From Rhododendron vialii (lineage: Eukaryota; Streptophyta; Magnoliopsida; Ericales; Ericaceae): a stretch of DNA of 64,000 nucleotides. The stretch lies in NCBI RefSeq assembly GCF_030253575.1, contig NC_080558.1, positions 6,830,001-6,894,000 on the forward strand, in the 5' to 3' direction. The position numbers and the translations under genes were made by a program. The notes beneath the pieces are model-generated. The model had not been told where the DNA came from. It saw nothing but the letters and a program-made list of their open reading frames with translations, and did no database searches. Positions 10,363-22,105 of the stretch are shown here, piece after piece. Positions within the stretch are counted from its first letter, which is position 1; every line of letters begins with the position of its first letter.

Positions 10363-11583
10363 TAATTTGTGAAATGGTTGTATCTGTGGAGCCTGACTAT
10401 TCTTGTTTCTTATTTGTCCCGAACCCAAAAACAAAGACAACCACAGCACCATCTTTGGTGACTGGAAGCAGCTCCACTTATCTAGAGCCCAAAATGACCA
10501 ATTATACCCCTCAAAACCCCATTCTGACTGAAGTTTTAGCTCTAATTGTTGAGAACCTCCTGGCTGAAATCGTCTTTGAAATACTTTTGAGACACCCCGT
10601 TAACTGCGAAAGCCCATCTCAGTCTAGCATCTATGATTACTGATTACACCCACCACAGACTCTTGCTACTAAGCCCTTTTGGTTGCGATTATGCTGTGAA
10701 GTCTCTCTTTACACTGTTTTGCAAGAGCATTCTGATACTGCTGTTAATCTTGATTACCCTTTGAAAGTGCCTCATTGTGAAGTAAGGATTTACGATTTCT
10801 GTGATGGGTAAGCGTGCATTGAAATTGGAATTGAACGTATAACGGTATAATCCTTTTACGATTTCTGTTGATCTTGATTACTTTTCGAAAGTGCCAATTG
10901 TTTAAAGGCAAGCCCGCTTCATAAAATATTATTTTGGTTATGAAGAGTCTATTCATGATTACAAGGCGGTGGCATTCTTTCATAATGTTGGTACAAGCCG
11001 TTTTGATGTTGAAGTGAAGATATATACGTTGAAGACCAATTCTTGCCTTGGAGGAGTATTGTAGACTTTTCTAATTGTCTACCTCCAAGTGGTTCAGGAA
11101 TATGTGTGAATGGAACCCTTCATTGGACTGCAAGCGGCAAGTCCCATGAGATTATTTACCCAAAAAAAAAAAAAAAGTCCCATAAGATTATTGTTACTCG
11201 AGATCTGGTAAAAGACACTTTTGGAGAGGTTTTGCAGCATAATTATAGAGATGGTCATTCTCAGATGGCACTGCATGTTGTAAGTGGATGCCTCTGTGTA
11301 GTCTGTGACTATGATGGAACCTATATATGCTGAAGTATAAGAGAGTCTTGGACCAAATTGGTTGTGATACCTTACGTTACACATCCATCAAATTTTCAAT
11401 ATTCCAAACCCTTGTGTATTTTGAAGAATGGTGATGTTTTACTAGATATTCCAGACACTGCTACTGCCCAAAAGTTGGCACCTTTTCTTATCCTACAATT
11501 CATAATTGTTTCCCGAACTTTGTTGTGTATCCCTACATTGAGAGCCTAGTCTCATTTGACACAGATGTTGACAATGGGGTTTA
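10363..11583 (+). pseudogene. F-box/FBA pseudogene, beta-type, multiply broken
   Basis: The leader (10363-10460) and body follow the gene at 5921 closely. The start codon region reads 'tttggtgactgg' where the parent has 'atatggctaccgg', so the ATG is gone. About 90 bp is missing near 10600, which removes the core of the F-box (LSRLPVKSLL through KFAKAH in the parent). Further indels follow, and at 11155-11190 there is an A-run with a small duplication of 'gtcccat.agattatt'. Fragments of FBA sequence remain readable in changing frames (CVNGTLHWTASGKSHEI, CLCVVCDYDG, PLCILKNGDVLLDI). A beta-type flank follows. Confidence 0.88.
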
Positions 11584-13684
11584 GTGGCAATAAAAATTCT
11601 AAGAGTAGTCCAGGTAAAATTAAATGTCTTAATTGCCTTTTGCAACTCTTTTCAATGCATAATGTGTTTATTGTTTTTCTTTTGTATCTTTTATTTCTAA
11701 GTGATGTCCTTAATATTAATGTCAATACCCCCAAAATGGACAATGTTCCCTGCTCATCTCTACTGAAGTTTAACAAAATTGTGGTAAAACCACTAGTTAA
11801 CTGTGAAAGAAAATCTTGTTATTATGGTTTCCCGTGATTAAATCTTTGATATGCCCTACTATGAATCATGTGATGTTTAGGCGTTGATGTGGAATTTGAT
11901 TCTTTATTCATGTCCGGAATCATGAAGGAGTAGGTTGAGGCTAAATAGGAAATCTTCCAAGGATGCATGATAAATGACACTTGCCAACTGCAAATGCATT
12001 TGGAGCCGGCAATTGATAGGAAGACTTCAACATGATCTAATTTGCGTGGAAATCTCATTTGTTAGCATCTTGGCATGGAAAGATCTCATTTCACAAACCT
12101 TTTGGTAGACACTCTATGAACACCGATTCATTCCAGAGGAGAGTTGTTGGATGGAAGTTTTAGTTTTTTAGTCTGGTCGAATGTGCCTTGATTAACTTAG
12201 GCAGAGAGACAGATAAGTTAAAAATGGAACATCCTTGTTATGCGCCTGTGAATCATTCATGACGAGGTCGCATTTCTAGTTGCGTGTGTGGATGGAACGG
12301 GATTTTAAAAAACACACCAACCAGAAAAGTGTGCTAAAAAATGTGTAGGGTGCACACCTGATTATATGCATATAGTAATGACCAAGATCACATGTAACAC
12401 CCTGGACCCTAGTTTTGCCTAACTTGAGGTTTAAGTACGTAATTAGGTCTGAATGCAATAATTAGACTGTAATTGCATTTTATTATGTGAACTTTATAAG
12501 ATTGTGATCAAAAGCTTAGTATCATTACTGTTTGTTTAGGCTACTTGCGATTAGTTGAAATCGAGCTGTCGTTTCACTTAACTTGTTACGAGAATTGTTT
12601 AGTCATCCATGGTACACTGTAAGTATGTATCGAGCGTTCAGCTGTTTGCTTATGTCATTGTTTTACATGTCTTTTCAGGAACTGAGAATGTGGAGGTGTG
12701 ATTTGCAAGAATTGAATTGCTTTTATCGTAATTTTCTTGGAGTGAAGATTTGTGCTTGCTCTATGTTAAGGAGAGATACTACTCTTTTGTCTGACTGTAA
12801 TATCTATGCATATGGACATAATCTACTAAAATCTAGTACTTGCATAGCTCTAGAGGGCGCGCCTACAGCCTGGGATGGCTCTTTTGGAAAGTCATTTGTA
12901 CAGTTATGGCTTGTCCAGTGGTATTAATGTTTAGCAGATGAATTTGGCTTCCGCTTGAGCTTATGCCCTCTTTAGTACATAGTAAATGAATGGTGTTCAG
13001 TGATCTTTTTAGTCTTGAGTTGGCAAGGGATTGATCAGGACATCAAATGTCATTCCTAAACAGAAATCACAAAGCAACGAGTCGTGACCAATTTTGAGTC
13101 AGGTCAATAGCTTGGTATGGAACCCTAGTGAATGTGTGAGTAGCGCTTTAGGCTTTAGACTGTTTGGCTTAAAAATCGATTTCACGCGACGGCAACCAAT
13201 TTGGCCACCTTCACCTACTCTAGTCTCAAGGATAAATTGAAAGGGTGTTGTTTGTCTTGGGTTCTGTTTGTCTACGGGTCCGAGCAAAATCAAAGCCCTA
13301 CGTTGTGGACTGGCTTTAGGTTTTTTTTTTTGTTGGGGTAATTACTGGCTTAAGGCTTTGTCCATTCTTTTTCAGTATCTTCAGCTTCTAGCAACCTAGT
13401 TGTGCTCTGTTTTGGCTAGTGCTTTATTCATTTCAGCAGAATAAGATTGTTCTTGGAAGAAAAGATTTTTTTAGTTTCTTCTTGTTTGGATGAGAAGGAA
13501 AGAAAGGGAATGATTTCAAAAATTGGTGGTTTGGGGGAGAATCGAATATCTCCAATTTCCGCCGTTTGTTTCCCTTTCTCTCCTCAATATTTAACCAAAC
13601 AAGTGATGAGGGCAAAAAGTCCAACTCTTCCCATCCAAACGGGTTGTTACTGGGTTGGACGGGCATAATGTTGGTAGAGCAACC
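11584..13684 (+). repeat. Beta-type 3' flank, second copy
   Basis: Non-coding sequence parallel to 7091-8900. It continues beyond that into a part shared with 47036-47560 ('gaaccctagtgaatgtgtg' near 13120 and 'ccaaacgggttgtta' near 13637). No independent gene is supported; the open frames here differ between paralogues. Confidence 0.65.
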
Positions 13685-13873
13685 TGGATTCAAGGTAAGT
13701 TTCTGGGTTATATTTCTGGCCACCCAGAATTCATGGCTCCATGCCCACATTTTCTGCCTAAGATCATTGTCAAAACACTCTCAAGACTTCCCATCAGGTC
13801 TCGGCTGCAATTCATGTGTGTTTGCAAATCGTGGCGTTCTTTGATTTTGAAATTGGTGAAAACCCATCTTTAG
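13685..13873 (+). pseudogene. F-box motif fragment
   Basis: About 13725-13873 encodes an isolated F-box (PKIIVKTLSRLPIRSRLQF, then CVCKSWRSLI and VKTHL) and stops at once with TAG; no FBA domain follows. The frame is open upstream to an ATG at 13655, but the preceding residues are flank sequence shared with 47540-47570, so it is a fragment joined to the beta flank. An F-box-only peptide could in principle bind SKP1, but expression is unproven. Confidence 0.7.
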
Positions 13874-13884
13874 TTTATCGATTG

Positions 13885-15780
13885 CGGGTTCCGTCAAGGG
13901 GCAGGTGTTCAAGCTCAACACTATGGAAAAGAAAACATTAGGTATGTGGAACAATATCTGGGTTTGGTTATGAGATTAGTTTAACTTTGGTCTCCCCAGG
14001 AAAGAAACCTACTTTGTTTCAAACTCTCTAACCATTTGGTTACTTAATCCGTAATTTTAATTTCTTGATTTTATCAACAACGTGTTAACGTTTAGAGAGG
14101 GCTGATGGTGGGATTAATATCGCTCAGGCCCCATCCGTGGTACAGGAGAACATGTGGAGCCCCATTTCTTCAAAGGATTAACTAGTCTTACATTTGATGC
14201 GCGGGACTAAAGTTAGGATTGGAGTAGGGGGATTATTTGGCCTCTCAATACCTCATCTAGGAGACTATCAAATGAGAGAAACTACAGTTCCTGTAAACAA
14301 AAAAATGGAGTGTTTGGATCAGCCACCTACACACATCGGATGCTGTTGATTCCCGCGTAGACCCACTCGGTTTTTTTTTATAGAATTTTTGGTCGGCTCC
14401 GATCAGCCGTCTGGTAGCCCGAGTGGGCCTGGCGCAGCGTTGGGAATTCGGTCGGGAACCCCCGGTCGGGATGCTTAGACTTTCTGCTATCAAATACGAC
14501 ATGAGGGAGTGGTATTAGCTAATTCAGATCAAATTTTTTTTGTTTTTTTTGGTAAGTAATTTCATTTCACCAAAAAGGAAAGAAGCTACAAAAACTACGG
14601 GGCATCCCCTGAATAAACACAACAAGAAGCAAAAAAAACCACCTATACAGGAGCTCTATCAACGATTGTTAATGTTGAATATTTTCGAATCAAGTAACCA
14701 ATCATCACAAAGTTCCCTATCGCAAGCAGAAAGCTTGACAGAGGACAAAAGCTAAGTCTAGCTCGGATAGCATCAAGAACAGAGGCAGCTAACCCATTCA
14801 CATCTCTATTCTTGCTTCGGAATATCCTGGTATTGTGCTTCCTCCACAGAAAGTACGTAGTGGCAGCCAGGAAAAGCTTGTATATAATACTACTGAAACT
14901 ACTGCCTTTTCGATGATCAGCAGCCCAAACAAGTTCTTGATCCAAAGGGAGAGAACCTCTGGATATATCATCCATAATCAGCACCCGATTCCAAATCATT
15001 GAGGAAAACTAGCACTCAAAAAAATAAATGAGCATGGGTATCTTTGGGACATACACAGTACTACACAGATAGGATTAATAGAGAGCCCCCAACTAACAAT
15101 TCTATCCTTGGTGCATAACCTTGACAGAATTGCAAGCCAAAGAATGAAACTCCGACGCACATTTTGACTAAACCAAACAATGGAGTGCCAAGGTTTAATA
15201 GGGATACCTGTGCCTGCATGCTTGCCACGGTGTCTTGACAGAATAGCATCCATTCGGAGTAGAAGTAATAAGGGTTTAACGTAGGACAAATCATACCCAA
15301 ATGGAATTTTTGACACAAATTTGATAAATACTTGGATTAAAAAAAAAAAAAGTCTGGCTGCATATTAGGGCTGCACATATATCAGGCCGGGCTTGTACTA
15401 AATAATAACGAGACTTGTGCATGCCCAACACTAACCCATTAATAATCGAGCTTCATTTCATATTCCTGAGCACAACCCTTTTAAAGTATTGTTTCCCCAT
15501 CCCACCCAAGTAAGGCATTTGTTTTCTTTTTAAATTTGAGTTTATAATCCTAATATTTATAGGAATATGATGACCAAGGAATATGTGTGTACGAATGCAT
15601 TAAAAAAAAGGATATTGTGCACATATATAGGTAGTAGTGTAATAGTTTTTTTTTCCCTTCTTAATATTTTTTTGATAGTACAAATATATAATGCATATCA
15701 TTGTCGTAATTTTATCCGGCGGAGCTTAATTTTTAGAGATATTCTCAAGTCAATTACGTTAACGGGAAAATGACAGCCTA
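13885..15780 (+). repeat. Segment duplicated at 30755-32640
   Basis: Shared landmarks in order: 'ggtgttca.gctcaacacta' (13903 and 30773), 'gagagggctgatggtggg' (14095 and 31150), 'ggcctctca' (14239 and 31292), 'caaatggaatttttgacac' (15298 and 32186), 'gcattaaaaaa' (15597 and 32461). The copy here holds a LINE fragment between 14527 and 15300 that is mostly absent from the other. Confidence 0.7.
14527..15318 (-). mobile_element. 5'-truncated L1-type LINE fragment
   Basis: Minus-strand frames encode a reverse-transcriptase zinc-binding (zf-RVT) region: WHSIVWFSQNVRRSFILWLA, ILSRLCTKDRIVSWG and PICVVLC at about 15210-15060. The C-terminal part typical of plant LINEs follows (YFLWRKHNTRIFRSK, DAIRARLSFC) at about 14860-14750. 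Frames change around 15000-15060, so it is decayed. The T-rich left edge (14531-14551 on the plus strand) is the poly(A) tail seen from the other side, consistent with minus orientation. Confidence 0.75.
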
Positions 15781-15892
15781 GGATTAGAATTCCTGCTTAA
15801 TGACCGGTAATGACGTGATTTTCTGTTAATGACCGGTAAAGATTAGTGAGTGTGAAGTCGGTCCTTCTTATTTTGGAAAGAGAACCTTAGCG

Positions 15893-16030
15893 TAGGGTAT
15901 CCTATGGTTTAGGTACTTTTATATGATTTTAGTGGTTTAGATACTTTCATATACAGGGTATCATACAGTTTTAGGCACTTTCGTAAGGTACCCTAGGGTT
16001 TTAGGTACTTTTATAAAGTATCTTAAGGCT
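15893..16030 (+). repeat. Degenerate ~35-45 bp minisatellite
   Basis: Three to four imperfect units of the form 'gg(g)ta(t/c)c(c/a)ta..gttttaggtact' plus 'ttata' or 'tcgtaa', for example at 15893, 15954 and 15986. It lies just outside the left end of the large Mutator-like element. Confidence 0.6.
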
Positions 16031-16250
16031 TGTCCTTGAGTTCAAAAAATAAAAATATGGGGAATCTTCAGCTCCCTTTTGAAAATGGGCTCATCCTTCT
16101 TGATAATTCGGGCCCCCAAAGTGTCGTGGGCCGTCATTTCTCCTAACTAAACGGACTTAAAAACTCAATCAAACCCAACTTAACCACTTAAGGTTGGACT
16201 GGACAGGCTGGGCGGGCTGGCGGCCGGGTGCACCGTCTCCCACCTTTTGG

Positions 16251-16259
16251 TCATCCCAA
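16251..16259. repeat. Left 9-bp target-site duplication of MULE
   Basis: 'tcatcccaa', identical to 25670-25678. Confidence 0.92.
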
Positions 16260-16442
16260 GAGATTTTTATCGAACTAATCCTTTTTTTAGAACTATTAGC
16301 CTGAATACTCTCGTTTTCAAACTATTTTTAAAACTGCTCGGTAGAGCCACTTCAACAAGCGCTACTTGAGTAGCGTCATTACAATTGGCGCTATTTGCCA
16401 TGTGGCGCTCTGTCATGTGCTGTGTTGGTTATATGACGTGGA
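16260..16442 (+). repeat. Left terminal inverted repeat of MULE
   Basis: Pairs with 25497-25669. It is nearly identical over the outer ~115 bp (one clear mismatch in 'cgttttcaaac' versus 'cgttgtcaaac'), then diverges but keeps 'gcgctact.gagtagcg', 'attggcgctat' and 'tatgacgtggac'. Confidence 0.9.
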
Positions 16443-16568
16443 CTAGCGCCACTTGAAGCTGCTCTACCTAATCAGGTAGCGCCACTTGAAGTTGCTCTAC
16501 CTAATCAGGTAGCGCCATTTCAAGTGGCTCTACCTAAATCAGGTAGCGCCTTTTCAACTGGCTCTACC
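16443..16568. repeat. Left subterminal near-palindrome array
   Basis: Four consecutive units of a 25-bp near-palindrome of the form GTAGCGCCACTTGAAG..GC plus TCTAC, spaced by 'ctaatcag'. The units have alternating orientation (cacttgaag and catttcaag). Such arrays near MULE ends are plausible transposase-binding sites; that role is inferred. Confidence 0.8.
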
Positions 16569-16569
16569 T

Positions 16570-17204
16570 TATTGAAACATCTTCCCATTAATTTGATCAC
16601 TTTGTCTTGGTCATGGTGAAAACGAAAGTAAAATCGTTAAAATAAAAATTGCGAACCACTTAGTGTAGAATATTTGGTCATTACAACATGAATAGCGGAA
16701 ACTATTGTATTTTATGCTTAAGAAAAGATAGATTGACAATAACTACTTTACTTAAAATTGAAAAACAAATGATTGTCCAAAATATAACTAATATAGAACA
16801 ATGTTGATGGCACTTTAATTCGCTTTAGGGTTTTTATTAACTTCACTAGAAAAAATTTTATTTATATTTTCAGCTTTATTTTGCTACATATCGTGTATAT
16901 TTATTTTGCTACTGAAGAATTCTAAATATAGTTAACTTTCTCTAATTTATTTTGAAAACCTCATTACAATGTTAACTGTCTTTAATTATGTGGTATTGAT
17001 TTTGTTATTTTAAACGACAATTTAACAGTTGACACTAAAGCACTACAAAAACTAATAACCATCATAACTTCGCATTATATAGCTCTAACAACAATACTTA
17101 TTCTCCAACTTCCATGAAAGAAAATAAAAACTAAACATTGCAAGTTACAGATCCATTTTAGCAATTGAAAAGTCAAACATATACATAATTTTAAACATTA
17201 CAAA
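16570..17204. other. AT-rich non-coding 3' region of transposase gene
   Basis: No coding sequence is seen. About 16700-17110 is repeated, diverged but collinear, at 23940-24100 ('agattgacaataactactt', 'aatataactaat', 'caataatacttattc' versus 'caataatacttcac'). Confidence 0.6.
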
Positions 17205-19908
17205 TTACATATTTGGTACCGAAGATGACGCTTCTCCCCTCTTTGAACATTTTCGCTTGTTATGCCCATGTCCACCACACAAGGTACAAGACTGTTTGTG
17301 TGATGGTTGTGCCTCAAGCCAGTCGTCCATCATATCCATCTCATTTCGAAATCGATTTACTTGTGGACGTCCTCGACCCCTAAGACGTTCTTCATCAGGA
17401 TGAATTATTGGCCCATTGTAGGGAGGCCAATATGATTTGTCATGCAGCGGTATGAACGTTTCAGAGCTATATATGGCTATGTTTGAGTCAAGCCTCCAAA
17501 CATTGCTTATGAATCGTGTAGGGTCCATGGCCATTCTATTACACACTGCAATCACATGCGAGCACGGCATCCTCCATTGTTGCATCTTGTTGCAAGTACA
17601 TGTCTGCTCATTGAAGTGTACTGTGTGCCTGTGATTTCCTTTATATGGGCTAGTTGGATTCATTGGAGTTCGCACCTCTTAGATTCCCGTCTCTCTGTCA
17701 AACTCAATCACTTCGTGCCTTCTTGCTCTCATCCTCCATTCATCGTACTTTTCCGTTGCGAATTTGCTAAATGTTTTACCTGATTCGATCCCTTCCCTTG
17801 CTTTGACGGCATAGTTGTTGAAATACGTAACACATTTATAGAATGTCGTCCTAATTGTGGCCACTATGGGGAGGTGTCTGGCTTCCTTGAGGACCCCATT
17901 AAAGCTCTCAGATAGGTTTGTAGTACGCGATCCGTATCGCCTACCCCCATCGTGTGCATAGGACCACTTACGTAGGGGTAGCTCTTCAAGATCCTTATTT
18001 ACTGCACCGTTGGAAAACCTTTGAAGTTTTTGTAGCTCAATCTTAAACTTTCGAACTTGTATTTCACAGGCTGCTAGTTTTACTTGGTCGCCCACAGTTT
18101 TATTGTACCTTCGTGTGTAGTTTACCCCCAAGTGGCGGGCGCAGTATCTGTGGTATGCCGCCGGGGGTCTCCATTGTGGAGCATCTTTGAGATATGAAAG
18201 AAGACCTGAGTGCCTGTCTGAAATGAGACACAAGCCTTGACGTTGAGTAACGTAAAATCTTATGCAATCAAGGAACCACCCCTAATTTTCCTTGTTCTCC
18301 TTCTCGACGATAGCGAATGCAATAGGAAAGATTTGATTCTCAGCATCTTGACTTACAGCAACAAGCAACGTTCCCTTGTATTTTCCTGTCAAAAAAGTAC
18401 CATCAACACTAATTACTGGGCGACAATGCTTGAATCCTTCAATGGCTGGTCCGAAAGCCCAAAACACAGCATCAAATATAACATGTCCCAGCCTGCCTGT
18501 CTCCTTTGTTATGATATGGGTTTGAGTACCCGGATTCCTTTCTTTAATAGCTTCCAGGTATTGAGGGAGTTCAGCAAATGAGTCTTCCCAGTCACCGTAA
18601 ATGGCTGCTATAGCCATTTGCTTTGCAGCCCATGTCTTTGCATACGATGGGTAGTAACCGTCGCACTTATCTTTTACCATTGCTTGAAAAGCCTTGACCT
18701 TCATACTTGGAGATGCTTCCACGGTTGACATAATCATATTTGCAATGTAGCGAGCGTCGAGCATCTGATGATCTGTGGTGACATTGAAAGCCAAGCAGCT
18801 GTGGGGTCCTGCATATCTCGTAATTTTCCAGACATCCTGATCCGGCTTCCTTATTGCTCGAAGTTGCCACGAGCATGGGTTTTGGTTTGCGCATTTGTAG
18901 ACCAACAAACGGGTTGTGGACTGTTCTGTCTTTGCCACATAATTTCTGTCCATGCTATATTTTTTCACTGTATTTTTAACCTCAAGCTTCGAAAAGAACA
19001 TCTGCGGAAAAAAAATCGATACATGTAAGAGAATGCAATGTTTTCAATGAATACCACATTTTGCCTATGAATTGTATGCTGGAATATAGAGTGGGAGAGT
19101 TCTCTTTTAAAAATACCTGTCCCTCGAAAAGTTCAGACCTCCCGTCCCACCCAGCGTGACTACTCATTGGCATTGGTGGACTAGGGTCAACGAGGTTGGT
19201 CCATGTGTCTTGTGTCATCATGGTGGATGACTTTTCGAACATCCTTATTGGGTCTTGTTCACCTTCGTCGGCCTCTAATCCTGCATCAACATCTTCCTCC
19301 GAGCTCTGTGAGGCCTCATCAATGTCTCTAATATGCATGCCAAACGCTTCGATGTCTGTAATGTCATCATGTACTTCCTCATGTATGATAGGTTCCTCGG
19401 CAACGTCTTCCAAATTCTCCTCGTTTTCAATGAAAGTGTTGTCATTTCGTTGGTGTTGCGAAATATTTGGCTGCGATTGTCGTTGTGATCGATGACTCGA
19501 ACGATGGTGAACGACACTTTCATTTGCTTGGCTACCTATGGCACCCATCGTTTCTGTGAACAAAACGGGGGTGTAGCCGGTGATTTTATCAGATATATCA
19601 AACATCATTCCGATGCTACTATCATCCACGACATCAACTGCGGCGTATTGGTATGTTGCATGAGGATAGCTCATAATTGGGAATGGGTAGGTTATTTTCA
19701 TCATTGTTGCCGGCATACCCGCTGCATTCCAAATCATCTCTTGCAAGTCATTAAGAGTTATCCCTCTCACAATTGATAAGGGGATTGTCCTACCACCGAC
19801 GTAGGACGGGCCGTTTGGTTGTTGGACAACATGCCCACATATGTAAACCAATACGTACATAGGGTTTGAATCGCTCATTTTTAATGGAAGATGAAAATTG
19901 TAGTTCAC
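17205..19908 (-). pseudogene. MuDR-type MULE transposase, two in-frame stops
   Basis: Two-exon transposase gene. Exon 1 runs from 19908 (or the better ATG at 19878, MSDSNPM) to 19117. A 115-bp GT-AG intron spans 19116-19002, phase 0. Exon 2 runs 19001-17205. Exon 1 encodes an N-terminal module and an acidic linker (EENLEDVAEEPIIHEEVHDD). Exon 2 encodes the MuDR DNA-binding domain (MDRNYVAKTEQSTTRLLVYKC), the MULE catalytic domain with acidic residues in VDGTFLTGKYKG and ISDRHSG and a candidate third in NLSESFN, a SWIM zinc finger (CTCNKMQQWRMPCSHVIAVC) and a terminal CCHC knuckle (CTLCGGHGHNKRKC). The frame is kept throughout but is interrupted by TAG at 18284-18282 and TAA at 17681-17679. 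Length (about 860 codons) is normal for the family. As read, no full transposase can be made. Confidence 0.9.
19002..19116 (-). other. Transposase intron (115 bp)
   Basis: On the minus strand the donor is 'gggacag|gtattttta' and the acceptor 'tttttttccgcag|atgttc'. Splicing joins LFEGQ to MFFSKLEV in frame, matching the usual MULE order of an acidic N-terminus followed by the MuDR domain. Both exons read through the junction in other frames, so unspliced RNA would end 30 codons later. Confidence 0.75.
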
Positions 19909-20104
19909 GTTGTGTCTATATTTACTTTGGAGTTGACAGAAATGATTTATATATAGGGACTTGGATTTATAGGGGACTTGGCATTTTGTTCAGTCAAGTA
20001 AAGCCTATCTAAGTAGCTTTACTGAAGTCATTGGTCATGCAGATTGATGGATGGCTGGCAAGATTCGAGTCAAACTGGATCGATCTGTGCATGGGACCCA
20101 GTCA

Positions 20105-20400
20105 GGGTAGCGCCACTTGAAATGGCTCTTCTTAAGTAGCGCCACTTGAAATGGCTATACCGGTATGGCCTACACAAGATTCTATCGGGAGCTAAAGCTA
20201 GCGCCACTTCAAATGGCGCTACTCCATAAGAATAGCGCCACTTCAAATGGCTCTACCAAAGTAGAGCCACTTCAAATGGCTCTACCTAAGCCTGACAAGA
20301 TTCTAATTGGGTAGTCCAATCAGAGTAGAGCCATTTGAAGTGGCTCTACCTAAGCCTGCCAAGATTCTATAGCCATTTGAAGTGGCTCTACCCAAGCCTG
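20105..20400. repeat. Internal near-palindrome array upstream of transposase
   Basis: At least seven units with the core GCCACTTGAAATGGC or its near-complement GCCATTTGAAGTGGC, bounded by GTAG(A/C)G and CTCTAC, at about 20107, 20136, 20199, 20233, 20260, 20325 and 20369. Spacers repeat 'cctgacaagattcta'. The array starts 200 bp 5' of the transposase start, where a promoter would be expected. Degenerate echoes continue to 20995. Confidence 0.8.
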
Positions 20401-20449
20401 ACAAGATTCTATTTGGGTAGTCCAATCAGGGTGTAAGCCAATACGGCCT

Positions 20450-21799
20450 GACAATATTCATTTGAGAACAAACAGTTTATTCATAGGCCGGTTCGGCCGA
20501 TTGAGCTTTAAAAGTGAAATAGTAATTTATTTTCTGTCTTTATACCAAAAAAAAATATATTGCGTTTCTTAGTTTTGCGTCAATTTGTTGTTAATTCGTT
20601 TCAGCGAGAGTAACATCTAACAAGTATAAAAAATTTAGTCGAAACGAATACTGTAATTTTTTTTAAAGACAAAAGAATAAGTTCTAAAAAATTGTTTTTT
20701 TGACTCGCATTTGTCCTTATTTAAAATATTATGAGTTTTGATCATAATTTTTACTTTTTTTATTTCTCTTGTCGAGACGAATCGATAGGTCACAAAAGTT
20801 TCACATAAAATTTACAAATGCAAAAATAAATGAAGTATGTACGTGCAGCAGGATTTCGGCAAAAAATGATCAAAATCTTTTGAAGGGCTTTCCCCCGTCA
20901 CGGGGACAGCTTCCATATTCTATCTCAGGTAGTGCTGCAGGCCTTCCATTTCAAGGAAATCATCCGTGAGATTAATGCCACTTGAAATGGCCCAGTAAGG
21001 TTTTGTCCAATGGCACTATCATTCTTAATTAAATTGATCAAGCTCCACAATTGAAGCAGATGCCAATTAGTCAAACAGAAAACTAAACTAAAACAATAGA
21101 ACAAAAAGAATGAGTCGGGCTGTGACAATATGGATCGTCGCAGTATGTCTTTTCTATCATTTGGGCTACACTCACTTCTTGGCCAAACAAACAGTTTCAC
21201 GTTTTTGCCAAAATAAAAAACATAAAAACAGTCTACACATTGGTGTATTTCATATATCTACTTGAACACAGTTTGAACAAAAAAATCAGTTCCAACACAT
21301 AATATTCAATGCATATACCTGCTTCCCATTGTCTCACAAATCAATCTAAAATCCATGGCACCATTCAAACCCATTGGCCTACTTGCCATTGACCATAATA
21401 TTCAAAAAGCAAAAGTCCGCCTCTACTGCAACCATGCAAACCCATTCAATACATAATACATACTTGCCAAGACAAACAAAGCACCATGCATTACAATAAA
21501 TCAATACCATCCATTTCCTGTTTCGGCGTGTCGGATACGGACACGCCCATGAATTATATTCAGACATTGCTCCACATTATAACACATTTGCCAAAAGATA
21601 AAAATCTCTGAAAACTAATTTGCCTACCTACATGTCTTTCATGCCAAGAAAAGGAGTGTTATCGGAGCACAAACTTAAATTGAGTTCCACCAACATTACG
21701 AATAAAGTCATATCTTCATCTTCAGCAAAAAGTACTAAGTACTAATGTTATCTATATTAAACAAAAAAACCAATAGCATAATATGCACATACCCTACCT
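20450..21799. other. Non-coding MULE interior
   Basis: No gene is supported. About 20576-20830 resembles the fold-back element of the macrosatellite units: 'tttgatcataatttt', 'atttctcttgtcgagacga', and inverted 'gcgtcaatttg' and 'aaatttacaaatgc' arms. Confidence 0.45.
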
Positions 21800-22105
21800 T
21801 TAGTGGCAAGCCCGCTTAGTCTTTTCCCCTCCATCCTTGCACATTGTGCCACCCGTACCACAACGTGGCTTCTTTCTCTGCCGCTTACTCCTACGTTGGG
21901 CAACAACAGGAGTCTTAGTAGTAGACTGAGTGACCTCTCTTCCACCCTCTCTGTCTCCTCCTACAATTGAATCCTGAAAGTCTGCCTCTTCCTCAACCTC
22001 ATCATCCTGACCATCATTATTCGACACAAAATCCAACTCTACCTCTGCCTCGTGTTGCAGGTCAACGTGGAAGTCTTGGGTGTCCAAACCTAACTGAGTG
22101 ATTCT
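21800..22105 (-). CDS. Possible C-terminal exon of PMD gene
   Basis: The minus frame gives an acidic then basic tail (DDEVEEEADFQDS, then RRSKRQRKKPRCGTGGTMC) ending at 21800. Tails of this kind close several plant MAIN-like/PMD proteins. A candidate acceptor 'aatcactcag' precedes it near 22105. No exons carrying the middle of the PMD domain were found between it and 23046, so the link to the PMD exons is inference. Confidence 0.35.
   Translation of the reverse strand, partial: RITQLGLDTQDFHVDLQHEAEVELDFVSNNDGQDDEVEEEADFQDSIVGGDREGGREVTQSTTKTPVVAQRRSKRQRKKPRCGTGGTMCKDGGEKTKRACH

Noticed and set aside
18237-18581. Plus-strand frames within the MULE transposase (also 19196-19776 and 17437-17783)
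   Set aside because: Antisense shadows; the minus strand carries all recognised motifs.
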